DNA of 64,000 nucleotides from CAVWXT01 sp963759115 (lineage in GTDB: Bacteria; Planctomycetota; Planctomycetia; Pirellulales; Thermoguttaceae), in contig CAVWXT010000001.1 in the NCBI GenBank assembly GCA_963759115.1, positions 1,391,482 through 1,455,481 of the forward strand, read 5' to 3'. A program made the position numbers and the translations under genes. The notes beneath the pieces were generated by a model, which saw nothing but the letters and a program-made list of their open reading frames with translations, was not told where the DNA came from and ran no database searches. Below, piece after piece: positions 35,282 through 44,805 of this stretch. Each line of letters starts with the position of its first letter. Position 1 is the stretch's first letter.

Positions 35282-35733
35282 AATTCTCGCTGTAGGGCAA
35301 CGACCGGCGGAATGGCGGTCGCGGCGCTGGCCGGTCTTGGAGCGCCGAGCGTTGTTGGTCAACAGGATCGTCGTTTTCCAAAAACTGGGGACCGTCTCTC
35401 GCGTTTTCCTGTTGTTCAACAGAGGCCCGGTTTCTCCAATTTCTTGTTGTTCAACAACGGCCCGGTTTTTCCAAAACGGGGAGCGGCCTGTGTGGCCCCT
35501 CGCAGGTCGAGATGTCAAACAACGGTAGCCGAAGAGAGTCTTCGGCGGCCGGCATCCTACGCCCCGTCACAGCGGGCTTCAAGTCCAAGAATTGGCCACC
35601 CCCCGGCGAGTTGCGGGAGCGGACGAAAGCGGAAGGCGACCGGCGGCGTTTGTCTCTTGCACGGGCGGCCAGCGGTAGTTACGATGAGAGAGCAGAGAGG
35701 GATGGTGGATCACTCGCAAGAAGGGCCAGTCCC
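35282..35733. other. Intergenic region with a degenerate tandem repeat
   Basis: 452 bp. From about 35353 to 35478 three degenerate copies of a GTTGTTCAACAA-type segment are each followed by GGCCCGGTTTTTCC-like sequence. No gene is convincing. The upstream part of the next reading frame here is not coding. Confidence 0.55.
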
Positions 35734-37422
35734 ATGTTGAGACGCCGCTTTGCCGTTGCCGCAATCGTGTTTTTCTCGTTGTTGGCGCCGGCGCTCAACG
35801 CGGAACCGCCCGCCAATGGGCAACCGTCCGAAACGCCGGCCAAGGGTCGCCTGCCCATCACCATTTCCAAGGAGACCACCTACATCACCGAGCCGCTGCG
35901 GCCCGACGGATATCCTGATTACCTGGCTGCGCTGAATCGACTGGGCAGCGAAGGGGTCACGCCGGAGAATAATGCGGTGGTGCTGCTCGTACAGGCCTTT
36001 GGGCCGGAAGGGATCGCCAGCGAGAATCGCGAGAAGTTCTTCAAGATATTGGGCATCGCTGCGCCGCCGGACACGGGGGATTACTACGTCGATTACTATG
36101 CGTGGGTTAAGAAACATGCCCCGGACGCTCTGGAATTTCGCGAGGTGGGCGACCAACTCCGTGTCCCAACTGCCAGTAAACAGGACGAGCGTGCCACATG
36201 GGGCCCGTGGTCGAAAGACGATTGCCCTCTTGTTGCTGAATGGCTTGCAACAAATGAGAAATCGCTCCAACGCGTCATCGAGGCGAGCAAGCGGACTCGT
36301 TTCTATGTCCCCGCTTTCGTCCACGGGGGTCCGGAGTCGCCGTTCCTGCTCGCGGGGCTGGTTGAGAGTGTGCGTAACGCTGCACAGGCGCTAACCGCCC
36401 GAGCGATGCTCCGGCTCCATGATCGCCAGACTCAGAAGGCTTGGGATGATCTCCAAGCGAGCCATCGGCTCGGTCGGCTTGTTGCAAGCGGGCGGACCAT
36501 GCTCGGGTGCCTCTTCGGTGCCTCCATCGACGCAGGCGCTTGCGACGGCGATTGGAGGTTCGCCCACTACACCCGACCGACGCGCGAACGCGCAGCGAAG
36601 TGTTGGGCCGATATTCGGCAGTTGCCCCCGCTGCAGCGCGCGGTTAAGACAGCAATCATCTCCGATCGGTTCGAGTATCTTGACATGGTTTGCGGCACCG
36701 TCCGCGGCGAGGTGAAGCCGGAACATATTTTCCCTGTCCTGCCGGCTGGTGTGACCCACACTATCGAAGGAGTTGATTCGGCAACGCTACGCGACATGTT
36801 GACGCGATGGATGGGGGCTGGGCTCGTCGATTGGGACGAGGTGCTGCGATTGGGAAACCAACGTTTTGACCGCATCATGGATGCGGCTAACAAACCGCAA
36901 GTGGCGGAGCGGCAGAGGGCACGCGCCGCGCTGGCCGAGGAATACCAGAAGCAAATGGCGACTTTTCGGGATATCAACTCAAACGCGATCGCTGGCGCGT
37001 TGGACCTTGCGAAAGGTCGCACACCCCAAAAGGTCACCGCGCAACGGGTATCCGCGCTGTATTTGGCCGTTGCTCTCGGTTCCGGCTATGTGGTACTGAT
37101 AACGGACGATGTTGCCAACATCAGGGTGCGGCTAACCGAAGTCGCGTTGGGACTTGGTGCGTACCGCACCGAACACGGCCAGTACCCTGACCAACTTCGT
37201 GCGTTGCCGCCCATGTATCTGCCCCGCTTGCCGAAGGATCCCTACAGTGACGAGGACTTTCGGTATCGACGTCAGGGCGACGGCTATGTGCTCTACAGTG
37301 TGGGACCGAATGGCAACGACAATACCGGCCCATCGGTTGCCTCGTGGGACCCGGCGTATAACGAAGAATTGTCGAAAAGCGATGACATCGGCATCCGTAT
37401 GCCCGGGTATATCGAGAAGTAG
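35734..37422 (+). CDS. Large secreted protein with a pseudopilin-like C-terminal segment
   Basis: 562 residues from the ATG at 35734. Signal peptide (RRRFAVAAIVFFSLLAPALNA). The middle is a helical domain without a family I know. The last 100 residues (LTEVALGLGAYRTEHGQYPDQLRAL..LPKDPYSDEDFRYRRQGDGYVLYSVGPNGND) match the type II secretion protein G-like segment that planctomycetes fuse to diverse secreted proteins. Function unknown. Confidence 0.75.
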   Translation: MLRRRFAVAAIVFFSLLAPALNAEPPANGQPSETPAKGRLPITISKETTYITEPLRPDGYPDYLAALNRLGSEGVTPENNAVVLLVQAFGPEGIASENREKFFKILGIAAPPDTGDYYVDYYAWVKKHAPDALEFREVGDQLRVPTASKQDERATWGPWSKDDCPLVAEWLATNEKSLQRVIEASKRTRFYVPAFVHGGPESPFLLAGLVESVRNAAQALTARAMLRLHDRQTQKAWDDLQASHRLGRLVASGRTMLGCLFGASIDAGACDGDWRFAHYTRPTRERAAKCWADIRQLPPLQRAVKTAIISDRFEYLDMVCGTVRGEVKPEHIFPVLPAGVTHTIEGVDSATLRDMLTRWMGAGLVDWDEVLRLGNQRFDRIMDAANKPQVAERQRARAALAEEYQKQMATFRDINSNAIAGALDLAKGRTPQKVTAQRVSALYLAVALGSGYVVLITDDVANIRVRLTEVALGLGAYRTEHGQYPDQLRALPPMYLPRLPKDPYSDEDFRYRRQGDGYVLYSVGPNGNDNTGPSVASWDPAYNEELSKSDDIGIRMPGYIEK

Positions 37423-37450
37423 CGACGGCCGGCCTCTGCTCGTTCCTCTT

Positions 37451-37564
37451 TCACTCCGCCGGGGCCAGGGCCGACTGTTTGTGCGATTCCAGCACCGATA
37501 ACACGTCGCTGCGGGAAATCTCCCGCCAGCCCGAGACCTTGTGGTTGAGAATCGCCAGCTTTGA
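37451..37564 (-). pseudogene. Duplicated 3' fragment of the gene at 38418
   Basis: Codes AILNHKVSGWREISRSDV followed by LSVLESHKQSALAPAE. This is nearly identical to the end of the protein encoded at 38418-39206 (SRADV, ESLKQLALAPAE). Only about 114 bp were copied and no start exists. Evidence of local segment duplication around the MNT/HEPN island. Confidence 0.8.
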
Positions 37565-37660
37565 CCGTGTGATACGATGCGCCCAAGCGGGCCATGCTGC
37601 TCCCACTCGATTGTCGGCGGCCTCGCCACGTGGTATAGTTTGGCTAGCAGGAGCCGTTGG

Positions 37661-37981
37661 ATGCCTACGATGCAACAGATCGACGATTTTGGCCGACGCA
37701 TTGGCGAGGAGTTTGCCGCGCAGCAGGTCGTGCTGTTTGGCTCCTACGCCCGCGGCGCCGCGACCGCGGATTCCGACGTGGACGTGTTGGTGGTGATGCC
37801 GTTCGAGGGCCGATCAGCCGACAAGTCCGTGGAAATTCGGCTGACGACGAATCCGCCCTTTCCCTTGGACCTGCTGGTGCGGACGCCGGAAGTCATGCGC
37901 CGGCGGATCGAGATGGGCGACTGCTTCCTCCGCGACATTCTCCGGGACGGCAAGGTGCTCTATGAAGCCCCTGACGCTTGA
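37661..37981 (+). CDS. MNT-type nucleotidyltransferase (antitoxin)
   Basis: 106 residues from the ATG at 37661: QVVLFGSYARGAATADSDVDVLVVM carries the GSY and DSDVD motifs. Second MNT gene in 3 kb, distinct in sequence from the one at 34552. Its HEPN partner is cut short (37962-38045), so it may be an orphan antitoxin. Confidence 0.88.
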   Translation: MPTMQQIDDFGRRIGEEFAAQQVVLFGSYARGAATADSDVDVLVVMPFEGRSADKSVEIRLTTNPPFPLDLLVRTPEVMRRRIEMGDCFLRDILRDGKVLYEAPDA

Positions 37982-38045
37982 ATGGGCGGAAAGAGCGGAA
38001 GGCGATTTCGCGATCGTACTGCGCGAGTTGCGGGTTTTCCATTGA
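37962..38045 (+). pseudogene. Truncated HEPN toxin
   Basis: The ATG at 37962 overlaps the MNT end and opens MKPLTLEWAERAEGDFAIV, a typical HEPN first helix. The frame ends after 27 codons (ELRVFH then TGA) where a normal HEPN continues for about 100 more. The rest of the gene is absent from the following sequence, so this is a deletion, not only a frameshift. Confidence 0.8.
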
Positions 38046-38097
38046 CGCGAGCCGCGCGACGCGGTATAGTCCAGATAGCCGGAGACGAAACTCGGCT

Positions 38098-38398
38098 TCA
38101 TGCCGTGTGGTTGTCTGGTCTCCAGACGGACCCTATATCTCCGGCTTTTTTCTTGCGCTCCGCAGAGGTCAGGGGCCTCCGCTGCGAATAATATTCGCCA
38201 TATTCGTTGCTTTCCGTGTCGTCGATGTCGTGGACAAGGCTTACCGACGGCCACACGAACATCCAGTAGCGATCCTCGCTTTGAGCAACCTTCCGTTCCC
38301 ACCAGCACTCTGCCGTGCCGGTCGAACAGTGTGGCGTCACCCGCCTCGTCGACGAAGTAGTGGCGGAGCGTCGGATCTGGATGTACGCTCTGGCTCAT
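38098..38398 (-). pseudogene. DUF3800 protein with internal deletion
   Basis: The N-terminal piece (RHYFVDEAGDATLFDRHGRV, VGTEGCSK) is the start of the DUF3800 family, an RNase H-like domain often found near defence genes. It is followed in another frame by the family's end (RYWMFVWPSVSLVHDIDDTE, SNEYGEYYSQRRPLT). Roughly 150 central residues are missing. Internal deletion remnant. Confidence 0.75.
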
Positions 38399-38417
38399 GT
38401 TCGACTCGGACCAGTCC

Positions 38418-39206
38418 TCACTCCGCCGGGGCCAGCGCCAACTGCTTGAGCGATTCCAGCACGGATAGCACGTCGGCGCGGGAAATCTCCCGCCAGCCGG
38501 ATACCTTGTGGTTGAGAATCGCCAGCCGCATGAGGTCGAAGGCGTTGTTCAGGTCGGGCGGCAAAGGGGGCAGGGCCTCGAAGGGCCGCAGCGGCGGCGC
38601 GGCCGGCGCGTCGGCCACCGAACCCGCCACATCCGATAATTCTGACTCGTCATCGAACGGCGCCGCGCCGCAGTCGTGCTCGGAAGGCTGCTCCGTGCCG
38701 TGGACCTCGCCAAGAGAGTCGGAGATCGCCGCCGGCAGCGGGCCGCCGTCCGACGCCAAAACGTCTTCGTCCACTTCCGCCGTGACGATCTCGGCGTCGC
38801 GCGGCTCTAGCTCGGGCGTGCCGCCGAGGGCCTCCCAACGTTGATTCCGCATCTGGGAGACCGACCAGTCGCTCTGCACGGCCCCTTCGAGATACATCTC
38901 CGCGTCGGGCCACTCCAGCGCCGCCTGGAAATGGCTCCAGTACAGGCCGGGGTATTGCTCAAAGACCTCGCCGAACCGCTCGTAGACGCGGCGGAGCCGG
39001 CCGACGTGCTGCGGCGTGACATTGCCCACCTGGCGGCTCCAGGCTTCGTCGGTGAAACTGCCGGCCGGGGCGCCGGAGAGCCGCAGGGCCTCGCGCCACT
39101 GGTGGATGATGCGGCCCTTCTCCCAATTCGTGGTGCTCACCAACCGGTTCCAACGGCCGACGTACTCCGTCGAGGCTTCCGTTTCGAGAGTCGCTTGTTC
39201 TTCCAT
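38418..39206 (-). CDS. Planctomycete-conserved protein of unknown function
   Basis: 262 residues. N-terminal half: STEYVGRWNRLVSTTNWEKG, RIIHQWREALRLSGAPAGSF, QHVGRLRRVYERFGEVFEQY, LYWSHFQAALEWPDAEMYLE, SVSQMRNQRWEALG. It looks like a helix-turn-helix or RNA-binding-like helical domain. An acidic linker and a conserved tail (AILNHKVSGWREISRADV) follow. Recurs in planctomycete genomes, function unknown to me. The tail is duplicated at 37451-37564. A large heptamer array lies just upstream of its start. Confidence 0.8.
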   Translation of the reverse strand: MEEQATLETEASTEYVGRWNRLVSTTNWEKGRIIHQWREALRLSGAPAGSFTDEAWSRQVGNVTPQHVGRLRRVYERFGEVFEQYPGLYWSHFQAALEWPDAEMYLEGAVQSDWSVSQMRNQRWEALGGTPELEPRDAEIVTAEVDEDVLASDGGPLPAAISDSLGEVHGTEQPSEHDCGAAPFDDESELSDVAGSVADAPAAPPLRPFEALPPLPPDLNNAFDLMRLAILNHKVSGWREISRADVLSVLESLKQLALAPAE

Positions 39207-39221
39207 GGTAGTGGATTCCTT

Positions 39222-39357
39222 TCAGAGTGGTCAGTCGTCAGTTTTCAGTCTTCAGTTCTTAGTTTTCAGTTCTTAGTTGTCAGCGATCAGCGTTTGACGA
39301 TAAGCCCAGCACCGACAACTGAAAACTGATAACTGAACCCTGACAACTGACAACTGT
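39222..39357. repeat. Long inverted heptamer array, unit TTCAGTT / AACTGAA
   Basis: About nine 7-bp units of the type TTCAGTT, CTTAGTT, GTCAGTC (39226-39290), mirrored by GACAACT, GAAAACT, GATAACT, GAACCCT units (39315-39357). The largest array in the window, directly upstream of the 38418-39206 gene. Confidence 0.9.
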
Positions 39358-39375
39358 CCGCTTCCCCAAAACGCC

Positions 39376-39439
39376 CGTAGGCTGGGCGTCCTGCCTTCTC
39401 TCGGCTGTAGAGAAGCCAGGACGAACGTCCCAGCCTACG
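39376..39439. repeat. CGTAGGCTGGGCGTCCTG inverted repeat
   Basis: Arms 39376-39400 (CGTAGGCTGGGCGTCCTGCC..) and 39410-39439 pair imperfectly over the whole length. Together with the flanking repeats it fills the 517-bp gap to the membrane protein gene, in which no gene is seen. Confidence 0.8.
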
Positions 39440-39642
39440 AACCAGACGCGGGTGACCGCGGGCCATTGTACCGCGCCCGGCGGCGGCCGCTCCAGGGATC
39501 GCCGCAGTTGGCGGCGGCGGCGGCCCGACAACCCTGGAAAAACGCGGAGGAAACCGGCCTTTCCCGCAAATTGCCGCCGGAGAGAACCGAAGGATTCGGA
39601 GTGGAAAAAGTGTCGACGGTTCGACGGGCCCAGGCAGACGCG

Positions 39643-39719
39643 GCATCTTGCCGCGTGATCTCAGTACGCGTCGATATTCTTCAGGCAGGTACGAAGCGGC
39701 AGGATGCCGCTTCTACTGC
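39643..39719. repeat. GCGGCATCTTGCCGC-type hairpins
   Basis: GCGGCATCTTGCCGCGT near 39640-39657 and GAAGCGGCAGGATGCCGCTT near 39694-39716. Same family as 12137 and 48171. Confidence 0.75.
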
Positions 39720-39723
39720 CCGC

Positions 39724-40287
39724 TCACCCCGTGACGCTGGTCCCCTGTCCCGTAACGGCCGATCTCCGAGTCCTGGCCCACGTCGCACCGGTGGCGATCA
39801 GGGCGATGCCGATCATGGCCACTACGGCAAACACTCCTTCCCATACGTAGAAGCGAACGAGGGCGTCCGCGTACTCCCGGTCGGTTCGGCGGTCGAGCCC
39901 CTCACTTTTCACGATCTCCCAGTTCTCCCACGTAGCCGCAGGAGGCATGCTCTTCGCCGACCGCACGATCTCTTCGGGGTTGAAGGAAAAACGCGACACG
40001 GGACGCTGCACGTAAAGCAGAGTGGCACAGACGATCGCCGCCAGCGCGATGGCGGTGCCCAAGAACATGAGCCGTTGCTGTACCCCCCAATCCGTGGTGG
40101 CCGGCACGGCGGATGCCTCCTCGGGGGCAGGGTCCAATGCGGTTATTTCCAGCATGGTCGGGACCTGGAGTGACGCACCGCAGGCACAAAGGACCGTTTC
40201 CCCCGCTTGGCGGGTCTCGACGCTCGTCTCCAGGCCACAAGGGCACGGCAAAAGGTACTTGAGAGCCACTGCTTGCTCCAACAACAC
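39724..40287 (-). CDS. Membrane protein with N-terminal zinc-ribbon-like motif
   Basis: 187 residues from a GTG at 40287 (a GTG at 40269, giving VALKYLLPCPCG, is equally possible). CPCGLETSVETRQAGETVLCACGASLQVP is a two-CxC(G) knuckle seen at the start of many planctomycete membrane proteins. Two transmembrane helices follow (LMFLGTAIALAAIVCATLLY; VFAVVAMIGIALIATGATW) with a soluble loop between. Function unknown. Confidence 0.75.
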   Translation of the reverse strand: MLLEQAVALKYLLPCPCGLETSVETRQAGETVLCACGASLQVPTMLEITALDPAPEEASAVPATTDWGVQQRLMFLGTAIALAAIVCATLLYVQRPVSRFSFNPEEIVRSAKSMPPAATWENWEIVKSEGLDRRTDREYADALVRFYVWEGVFAVVAMIGIALIATGATWARTRRSAVTGQGTSVTG

Positions 40288-40438
40288 GGTAGGTTGGCTA
40301 GATCATCTTCCCAGTATAATACCGCCGGGGGCTTTGTGCGAGTTGGACGCCGCTCATTCCGGCAAGGAAAGACGTCGCTCGAATGTACCTTCTGCCGCAG
40401 GGAGAAGACCCAGGGCCAATCAGTTTTCCCAAATCCGG

Positions 40439-40511
40439 CTGTAGGAGGCGACTCCAGTCGCCGATTTTCGGTTGTTTTCAAGCAATCGGCGACAGGAGTC
40501 GCCTCCCACAG
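40439..40511. repeat. 28-bp inverted repeat, GTAGGAGGCGACTCC type
   Basis: Arms 40439-40466 and 40484-40511 pair with two mismatches (CTGTAGGAGGCGACTCCAGT..). Confidence 0.9.
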
Positions 40512-41048
40512 TGAATAACTGATCGGCCTGGGAGACGACCCCCGGCCTTGACAGGGCATTTTCTGCAACCGGGAAGGCAAGCAGGCGCGGGCCATCCTGT
40601 CTATGTAATGCAATATGCCCACATTTACACAGGGAACTGGCTTTCACTCCCCCCGATGGCTAGGTCCGGCCGGGTTCCCTGGGTTTTGACCACATAAATA
40701 CTGGACGCGAGAAATCGAGCGACTAAAATGGGAGGATGATGAAGTGACGAGTCGACAGCGTGTGCATCGAGTCGCCTGCGGGCGCAAAGGTGAATTCACG
40801 GCCGCTGCTGGCCAAGGCGGGCCAGCCGGCCGGATCAACACCTGACGAATTGATGCCCTGTCACCGTGCCGGGGTTCCCTCTTGATTCGGCGAAGCAGTT
40901 TGGCTGCCAGCGACGTTCGGATTGGCGCCGCAAGGGGGCTGGGAGAACTGGGTTTTCTGCGACGCGCGAACAAATTCTCGCCGCAGGCGAAATCCCTTGC
41001 CAAATGGCGAGCGGCCGCGGCGGCGCGGAAATTCGGTGGTAGAATTTT

Positions 41049-41078
41049 TTGGCTTTTGGCCGCGAGATGTGGGATAAT
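41049..41078 (+). promoter_or_regulatory. Possible promoter of rpoD
   Basis: TTGGCT at 41049-41054 and GATAAT at 41073-41078 with an 18-bp spacer, about 65 bp before the TTG start. Confidence 0.45.
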
Positions 41079-41143
41079 GTAGTTCCCGCGCCGATTTGCA
41101 CACACACATTGACGGCTTCGCACTCGCCTGAGGAGTAAGCACT

Positions 41144-42727
41144 TTGTACGACGCATTGCTGGAAGGCTTGGAGGACGAGCCGCTTCCCCGGGCGGATGAG
41201 GCGCTCGATCTGGTCGACGACCCGGTCGAGGCGCTGGACGTGGAGGACGATCTCGACCGCGCCGTCCTCGACGACGATGAAGAACACGATCCCGAGTTGG
41301 ACGTCACGGCCGACGATCTATTGGCCGGGGTAGAGGACGACGAATCGTGGTCCGACAACCCGGTGCGCATGTACCTGACTCAGATGGGCGAGATTCCGCT
41401 GCTGACCCGGCAGCAAGAGGTTGCCCTGGCGAAGCAGATCGAGCTTACCCGCGCCAGGTTCCGTCACAAGGTGCTGGAGTGCGACTATGTGATGCAGACG
41501 GCGGTGAAGGTGTTGCGCCGCGTGCATGAGGGCGATTTGCCGTTCGATCGCACCGTGCAGGTCTCCGTGACCGATCAACTCGAGAAGCACCAGATTCTCG
41601 GCCGGCTGCCGCACAATTTGCGCACGCTGGAAACTCTGCTAAAGCGGAACCAGCGGGACTACAACATGGCCACCAGCCGAGCGCGTCTGCCGGCCCAACG
41701 CCGGACGGCGTGGCGGCGGTTGGGGCGTCGCCGGCGCCGCGCGGTGCGGTTGCTCGAAGAACTCGGCCTGCGCACGCAGCGGATCGAGCCGATGATCAAG
41801 ACGCTGGACGAGTTCAGCCGCCGGGTCGACGAACTGCGCGAACGCATTCGCCAATACAACGCCGAGAACCCCGGCGGCAAGGGACACCACAAGCAGCGCG
41901 AGCCCTGGATCGCCGAGTACCGCAACATTCTGCGGGCCACGCAGGAATCGCCCACCAGCCTGCGCAAGCGGGTGAGGTATCTCAAGGAGATCTACGCCCA
42001 GTACCAGGAGGCCAAACGCGGCCTCTCGGAAGGCAATTTGCGACTGGTCGTCTCCATCGCCAAAAAATACCGCAACCGCGGCTTGAGTTTCCTGGACCTC
42101 ATCCAGGAAGGGAACGCGGGCCTGATGCGGGCGGTCGACAAGTTCGAATACCGCCGCGGCTTCAAGTTCTGCACCTACGCCACCTGGTGGATTCGCCAGG
42201 CCATCACCCGGGCCGTGGCCGACCAGAGCCGGACCATCCGCATTCCGGTCCACATGGTCGAGACCATGTCGCGGGTGCGGAACGTCTCGCGCAAGCTCCT
42301 GCAGAAGCTCGGCCGCGAGCCGACCATTGAAGAGACCGCCAAGGCCAGCGAAACGTGCGTCGACGAAGCCCGCCGCGTTCTGGCGATGAGCCGCTATCCC
42401 ATCAGCCTGGACCGGCCGGTGGGCAATAGCGAAGACAGCCACTTCGGCGACTTGTTGCCCGACGGCGCAGCCAGGAGCCCGTCGGTCGGCGCCACCCAGG
42501 GGATGCTCCGCAATCGCATCGGCAAGGTGCTGAAGACCTTGAGTTACCGCGAGCGGGAGATCATCAAGCTCCGCTACGGCCTCGGCGACGGCTATAGCTA
42601 CACGCTGGAAGAGGTCGGGCACATCTTCAAGGTGACCCGCGAGCGAATCCGCCAGATCGAAGCCAAGGCGGTCCGCAAGCTCCAGCAGCCTTCGCGCAGC
42701 CAGGAACTGGTGGGCTTCTTGGATTAG
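41144..42727 (+). CDS. rpoD: Primary RNA polymerase sigma factor
   Basis: 527 residues from a TTG with GAGGAG 7 bp upstream. Region 1.2 is DNPVRMYLTQMGEIPLLTRQQEVALAKQIE. A basic non-conserved insert follows (about residues 175-280). Region 2 is the classic GNLRLVVSIAKKYRNRGLSFLDLIQEGNAGLMRAVDKFEYRRGFKFCTYATWWIRQAI. Regions 3 and 4 follow with TLSYREREIIKLRYGLGDG and the terminal helix-turn-helix VTRERIRQIEAKAVRKLQ. The N-terminus is very acidic (region 1.1-like). This is the housekeeping sigma-70-type factor. Confidence 0.95.
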   Translation: MYDALLEGLEDEPLPRADEALDLVDDPVEALDVEDDLDRAVLDDDEEHDPELDVTADDLLAGVEDDESWSDNPVRMYLTQMGEIPLLTRQQEVALAKQIELTRARFRHKVLECDYVMQTAVKVLRRVHEGDLPFDRTVQVSVTDQLEKHQILGRLPHNLRTLETLLKRNQRDYNMATSRARLPAQRRTAWRRLGRRRRRAVRLLEELGLRTQRIEPMIKTLDEFSRRVDELRERIRQYNAENPGGKGHHKQREPWIAEYRNILRATQESPTSLRKRVRYLKEIYAQYQEAKRGLSEGNLRLVVSIAKKYRNRGLSFLDLIQEGNAGLMRAVDKFEYRRGFKFCTYATWWIRQAITRAVADQSRTIRIPVHMVETMSRVRNVSRKLLQKLGREPTIEETAKASETCVDEARRVLAMSRYPISLDRPVGNSEDSHFGDLLPDGAARSPSVGATQGMLRNRIGKVLKTLSYREREIIKLRYGLGDGYSYTLEEVGHIFKVTRERIRQIEAKAVRKLQQPSRSQELVGFLD

Positions 42728-42731
42728 CCGC

Positions 42732-44805
42732 CTACTTGGTGAGCGTGAACCCCTTGAGATACCAGCCGTTGGGCTCGCTCGTGGCGCGCAGGCCCGCAGG
42801 ACCCAGATAGCGGCGGACAACCTGATAGTCGGGCAACTGGCTGCCGTCGATCCGCTGCGCGGGGGGCGCCCTTCTTGCCCTCGCCAAACAGCGCGTTGAG
42901 CAGCTTGGCCGACATGCCCTCGCTCTCGGGCATCTTGTTCTGGCGGATCAGCTCGTACGTGGGCCGGTACGCTTCGTCGGTCCGCGAGAACACCCGGGCG
43001 CATTTCTCCTTCGGCTCGAACTTCTGGATCTCCTCGTTGATCAACAGGTAGTCGACGTCGTCCTTCATCGGGTCGGGCTTGTCGGCGGGCGCCACCACCT
43101 TCAAGAGGAAGTCGATGTGCGAGGCGATCAACAACTGCCCTTGCCAGACGGTCAGCGCCGCGTGCGGCATGAGGGGATGCTCCTTCATCTCTTCTTCTTC
43201 CTCGTCGCCCTCTTCCTTTTCCTTTTTCTTCTTCCGCAATGGAGGCCGCGCCGGCGTCACGGCCGGCTCGTCGCCGAAAGAGATTTTTAGCGGCACGTCG
43301 GACACCGGTGCTTCGTCCTCGACGATCTCCCAAATGACGTGCCCGTTCACTTCCCGCCGCTTGGCCGTGGGATCGTTCTTCATCAGTTTCTCGATGCCCA
43401 GCGCGACGGCCTTGGGATTCACCGCCTCGATGGCGAACAGCAGCCGCTCGCTGGTCGTGGTGATCGGCGTTTGCGAGTCGGTCAGTATGCTGACGCGGCG
43501 GCCGAGGTGCGCGATCAGGTCGGCGCGGAGGTCGATCTGCGGCCCGTTGGGGTCTTCCTTCAGGCTCCGCAGGACGTCCCTTTCCCACGTGCCTTCCTCG
43601 CCCTGGGCGAAGATCTCGTCGAACAGCGACCCGAAGTTGTCGAAGGCGTTGCCGATGTCGAAGTACAGGGTCGAGTAGGTGGCGACGTCGCGCGGCACCC
43701 AGGGCTGCGGCGCGAAGTCCTCGGCGTTGGGCAACACCAGCATCTTCATGGCCTTCTGGTAGGGCGGCGGGGCATACACGGCCGTGCGGTGGACCAACTC
43801 GTAGCCTTCGGCCGAGAAGTCGACGAACCCGCCGACCCCGAGAATGGCTTCCACCCCCTGGTGCTTCATCACTTCCAGGATGCTCCGGCCCTTGCGACGT
43901 TGCGATTCGGGCGTGGAGGCCCGCGCCGCCTCGGCATAGCCCACCGGATGAATGTACCAGCGGGCCTGGGGCGCGCCCTCGTGATAGTCGGTCTGGCAGC
44001 GCTGCATCACGATCTGGAACGGCTTGTGGCTGGCCAGGCTGTCGCCCTGCGGTTGCCCCAGCGCTCGCCCCAGAATGCCCTTGATGATCTCGAAATCGTC
44101 GGCCACGGCCACAAGGTTTCCGGTGAGGCAATAGAAGGCCTGGCGGGGTGCAACTTCCTGGGGAACGCGACCACCGGTCGCGGCTTTGTCGGCCGCGGCC
44201 TTCTTTTCGGCCTCCGATTTGGCGCTGCCCCGCAGCGTGCTCTTGCCGGCCTCCTTCTCTTCCTCCCGTTCGGGCAGGTCGAAGCGGATGACCGGGTCGG
44301 GGCAGCCCTTCAGCGTCACCTCGCTTCGCTTGGCGCCCTGCTTCAATTGGGCGGCCGTGACCTTTTCGAGCATCTCTTGGGCCTGGGGCAGCTTGCCGGT
44401 GACGTCGATCACGATGGCCAAGGCCGATTTGCCCTCAGTCTTCTTGTTGCCCATTTCCAGCGCAGGGATCATGATCAGCCCGATCGCGGCGTCTCCGCCG
44501 GGCACGCCCTTCATGTCATCCAGCGTGAGCCCCAGCCGCTCGTGGACGCTCGACCAGCGGGCCTCGAATTGGCGGTGGATGTCCTTGGTGAAGGGCTCCA
44601 TGACCGGGTCGGCCATCAGGTGGCCGAGTTGGGTGGCGTTCCAGTGCTCTTTGAGGGTGTCGATGTTCGAGATGGCAAAGAAGCCCTGCGTGGTGTTGGG
44701 CAACAGCGTTTCACTGCGGCCGATGGCCTGGGCGGACGCGCCCTCGACGGCCGCAAGCAGCAGACAGCCAACACAGCACGAGACCGAAGTCCAGAAACGA
44801 AGCAC
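42732..44805 (-). CDS. Large secreted protein of unknown function (frameshifted near 42860)
   Basis: About 690 residues. A GTG at 44805 is preferred over an upstream ATG because AAGGAG lies 7 bp before it; the signal peptide follows (FWTSVSCCVGCLLLAAVEGASA). The body has TTQGFFAISNIDTLKEHWNA, AFYCLTGNLVAVADDFEIIKGILG, and an acidic Lys/Glu stretch (KKKKEKEEGDEEEEEM). It resembles DUF3352-like planctomycete proteins but I cannot name it. A G6 run at about 42861-42866 causes a slip; the corrected C-terminus is DYQVVRRYLGP..GWYLKGFTLTK, ending at 42732. Convergent with rpoD. Confidence 0.78.

Larger units (their letters stand above)
40288..41143. other. Long non-coding stretch upstream of rpoD
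   Basis: 856 bp. Contains the inverted repeat 40439-40511, flanked by a weaker outer pair (CCAGGGCCAATCAGTT near 40410 and AACTGATCGGCCTGGG near 40517), then sequence with no gene, then the probable rpoD promoter at 41049-41078. Readings in other frames are not protein-like. Confidence 0.55.

Noticed and set aside
35353..35478. Possible CRISPR array
   Set aside because: The three copies are degenerate, spacing is irregular and no cas gene is present; it is a tandem repeat only.
41639..44131. 830-codon minus-strand frame
   Set aside because: It spans the 3' half of rpoD in antisense and an off-frame part of the neighbouring gene; not protein-like, apart from the short corrected C-terminus of the 42732 gene.
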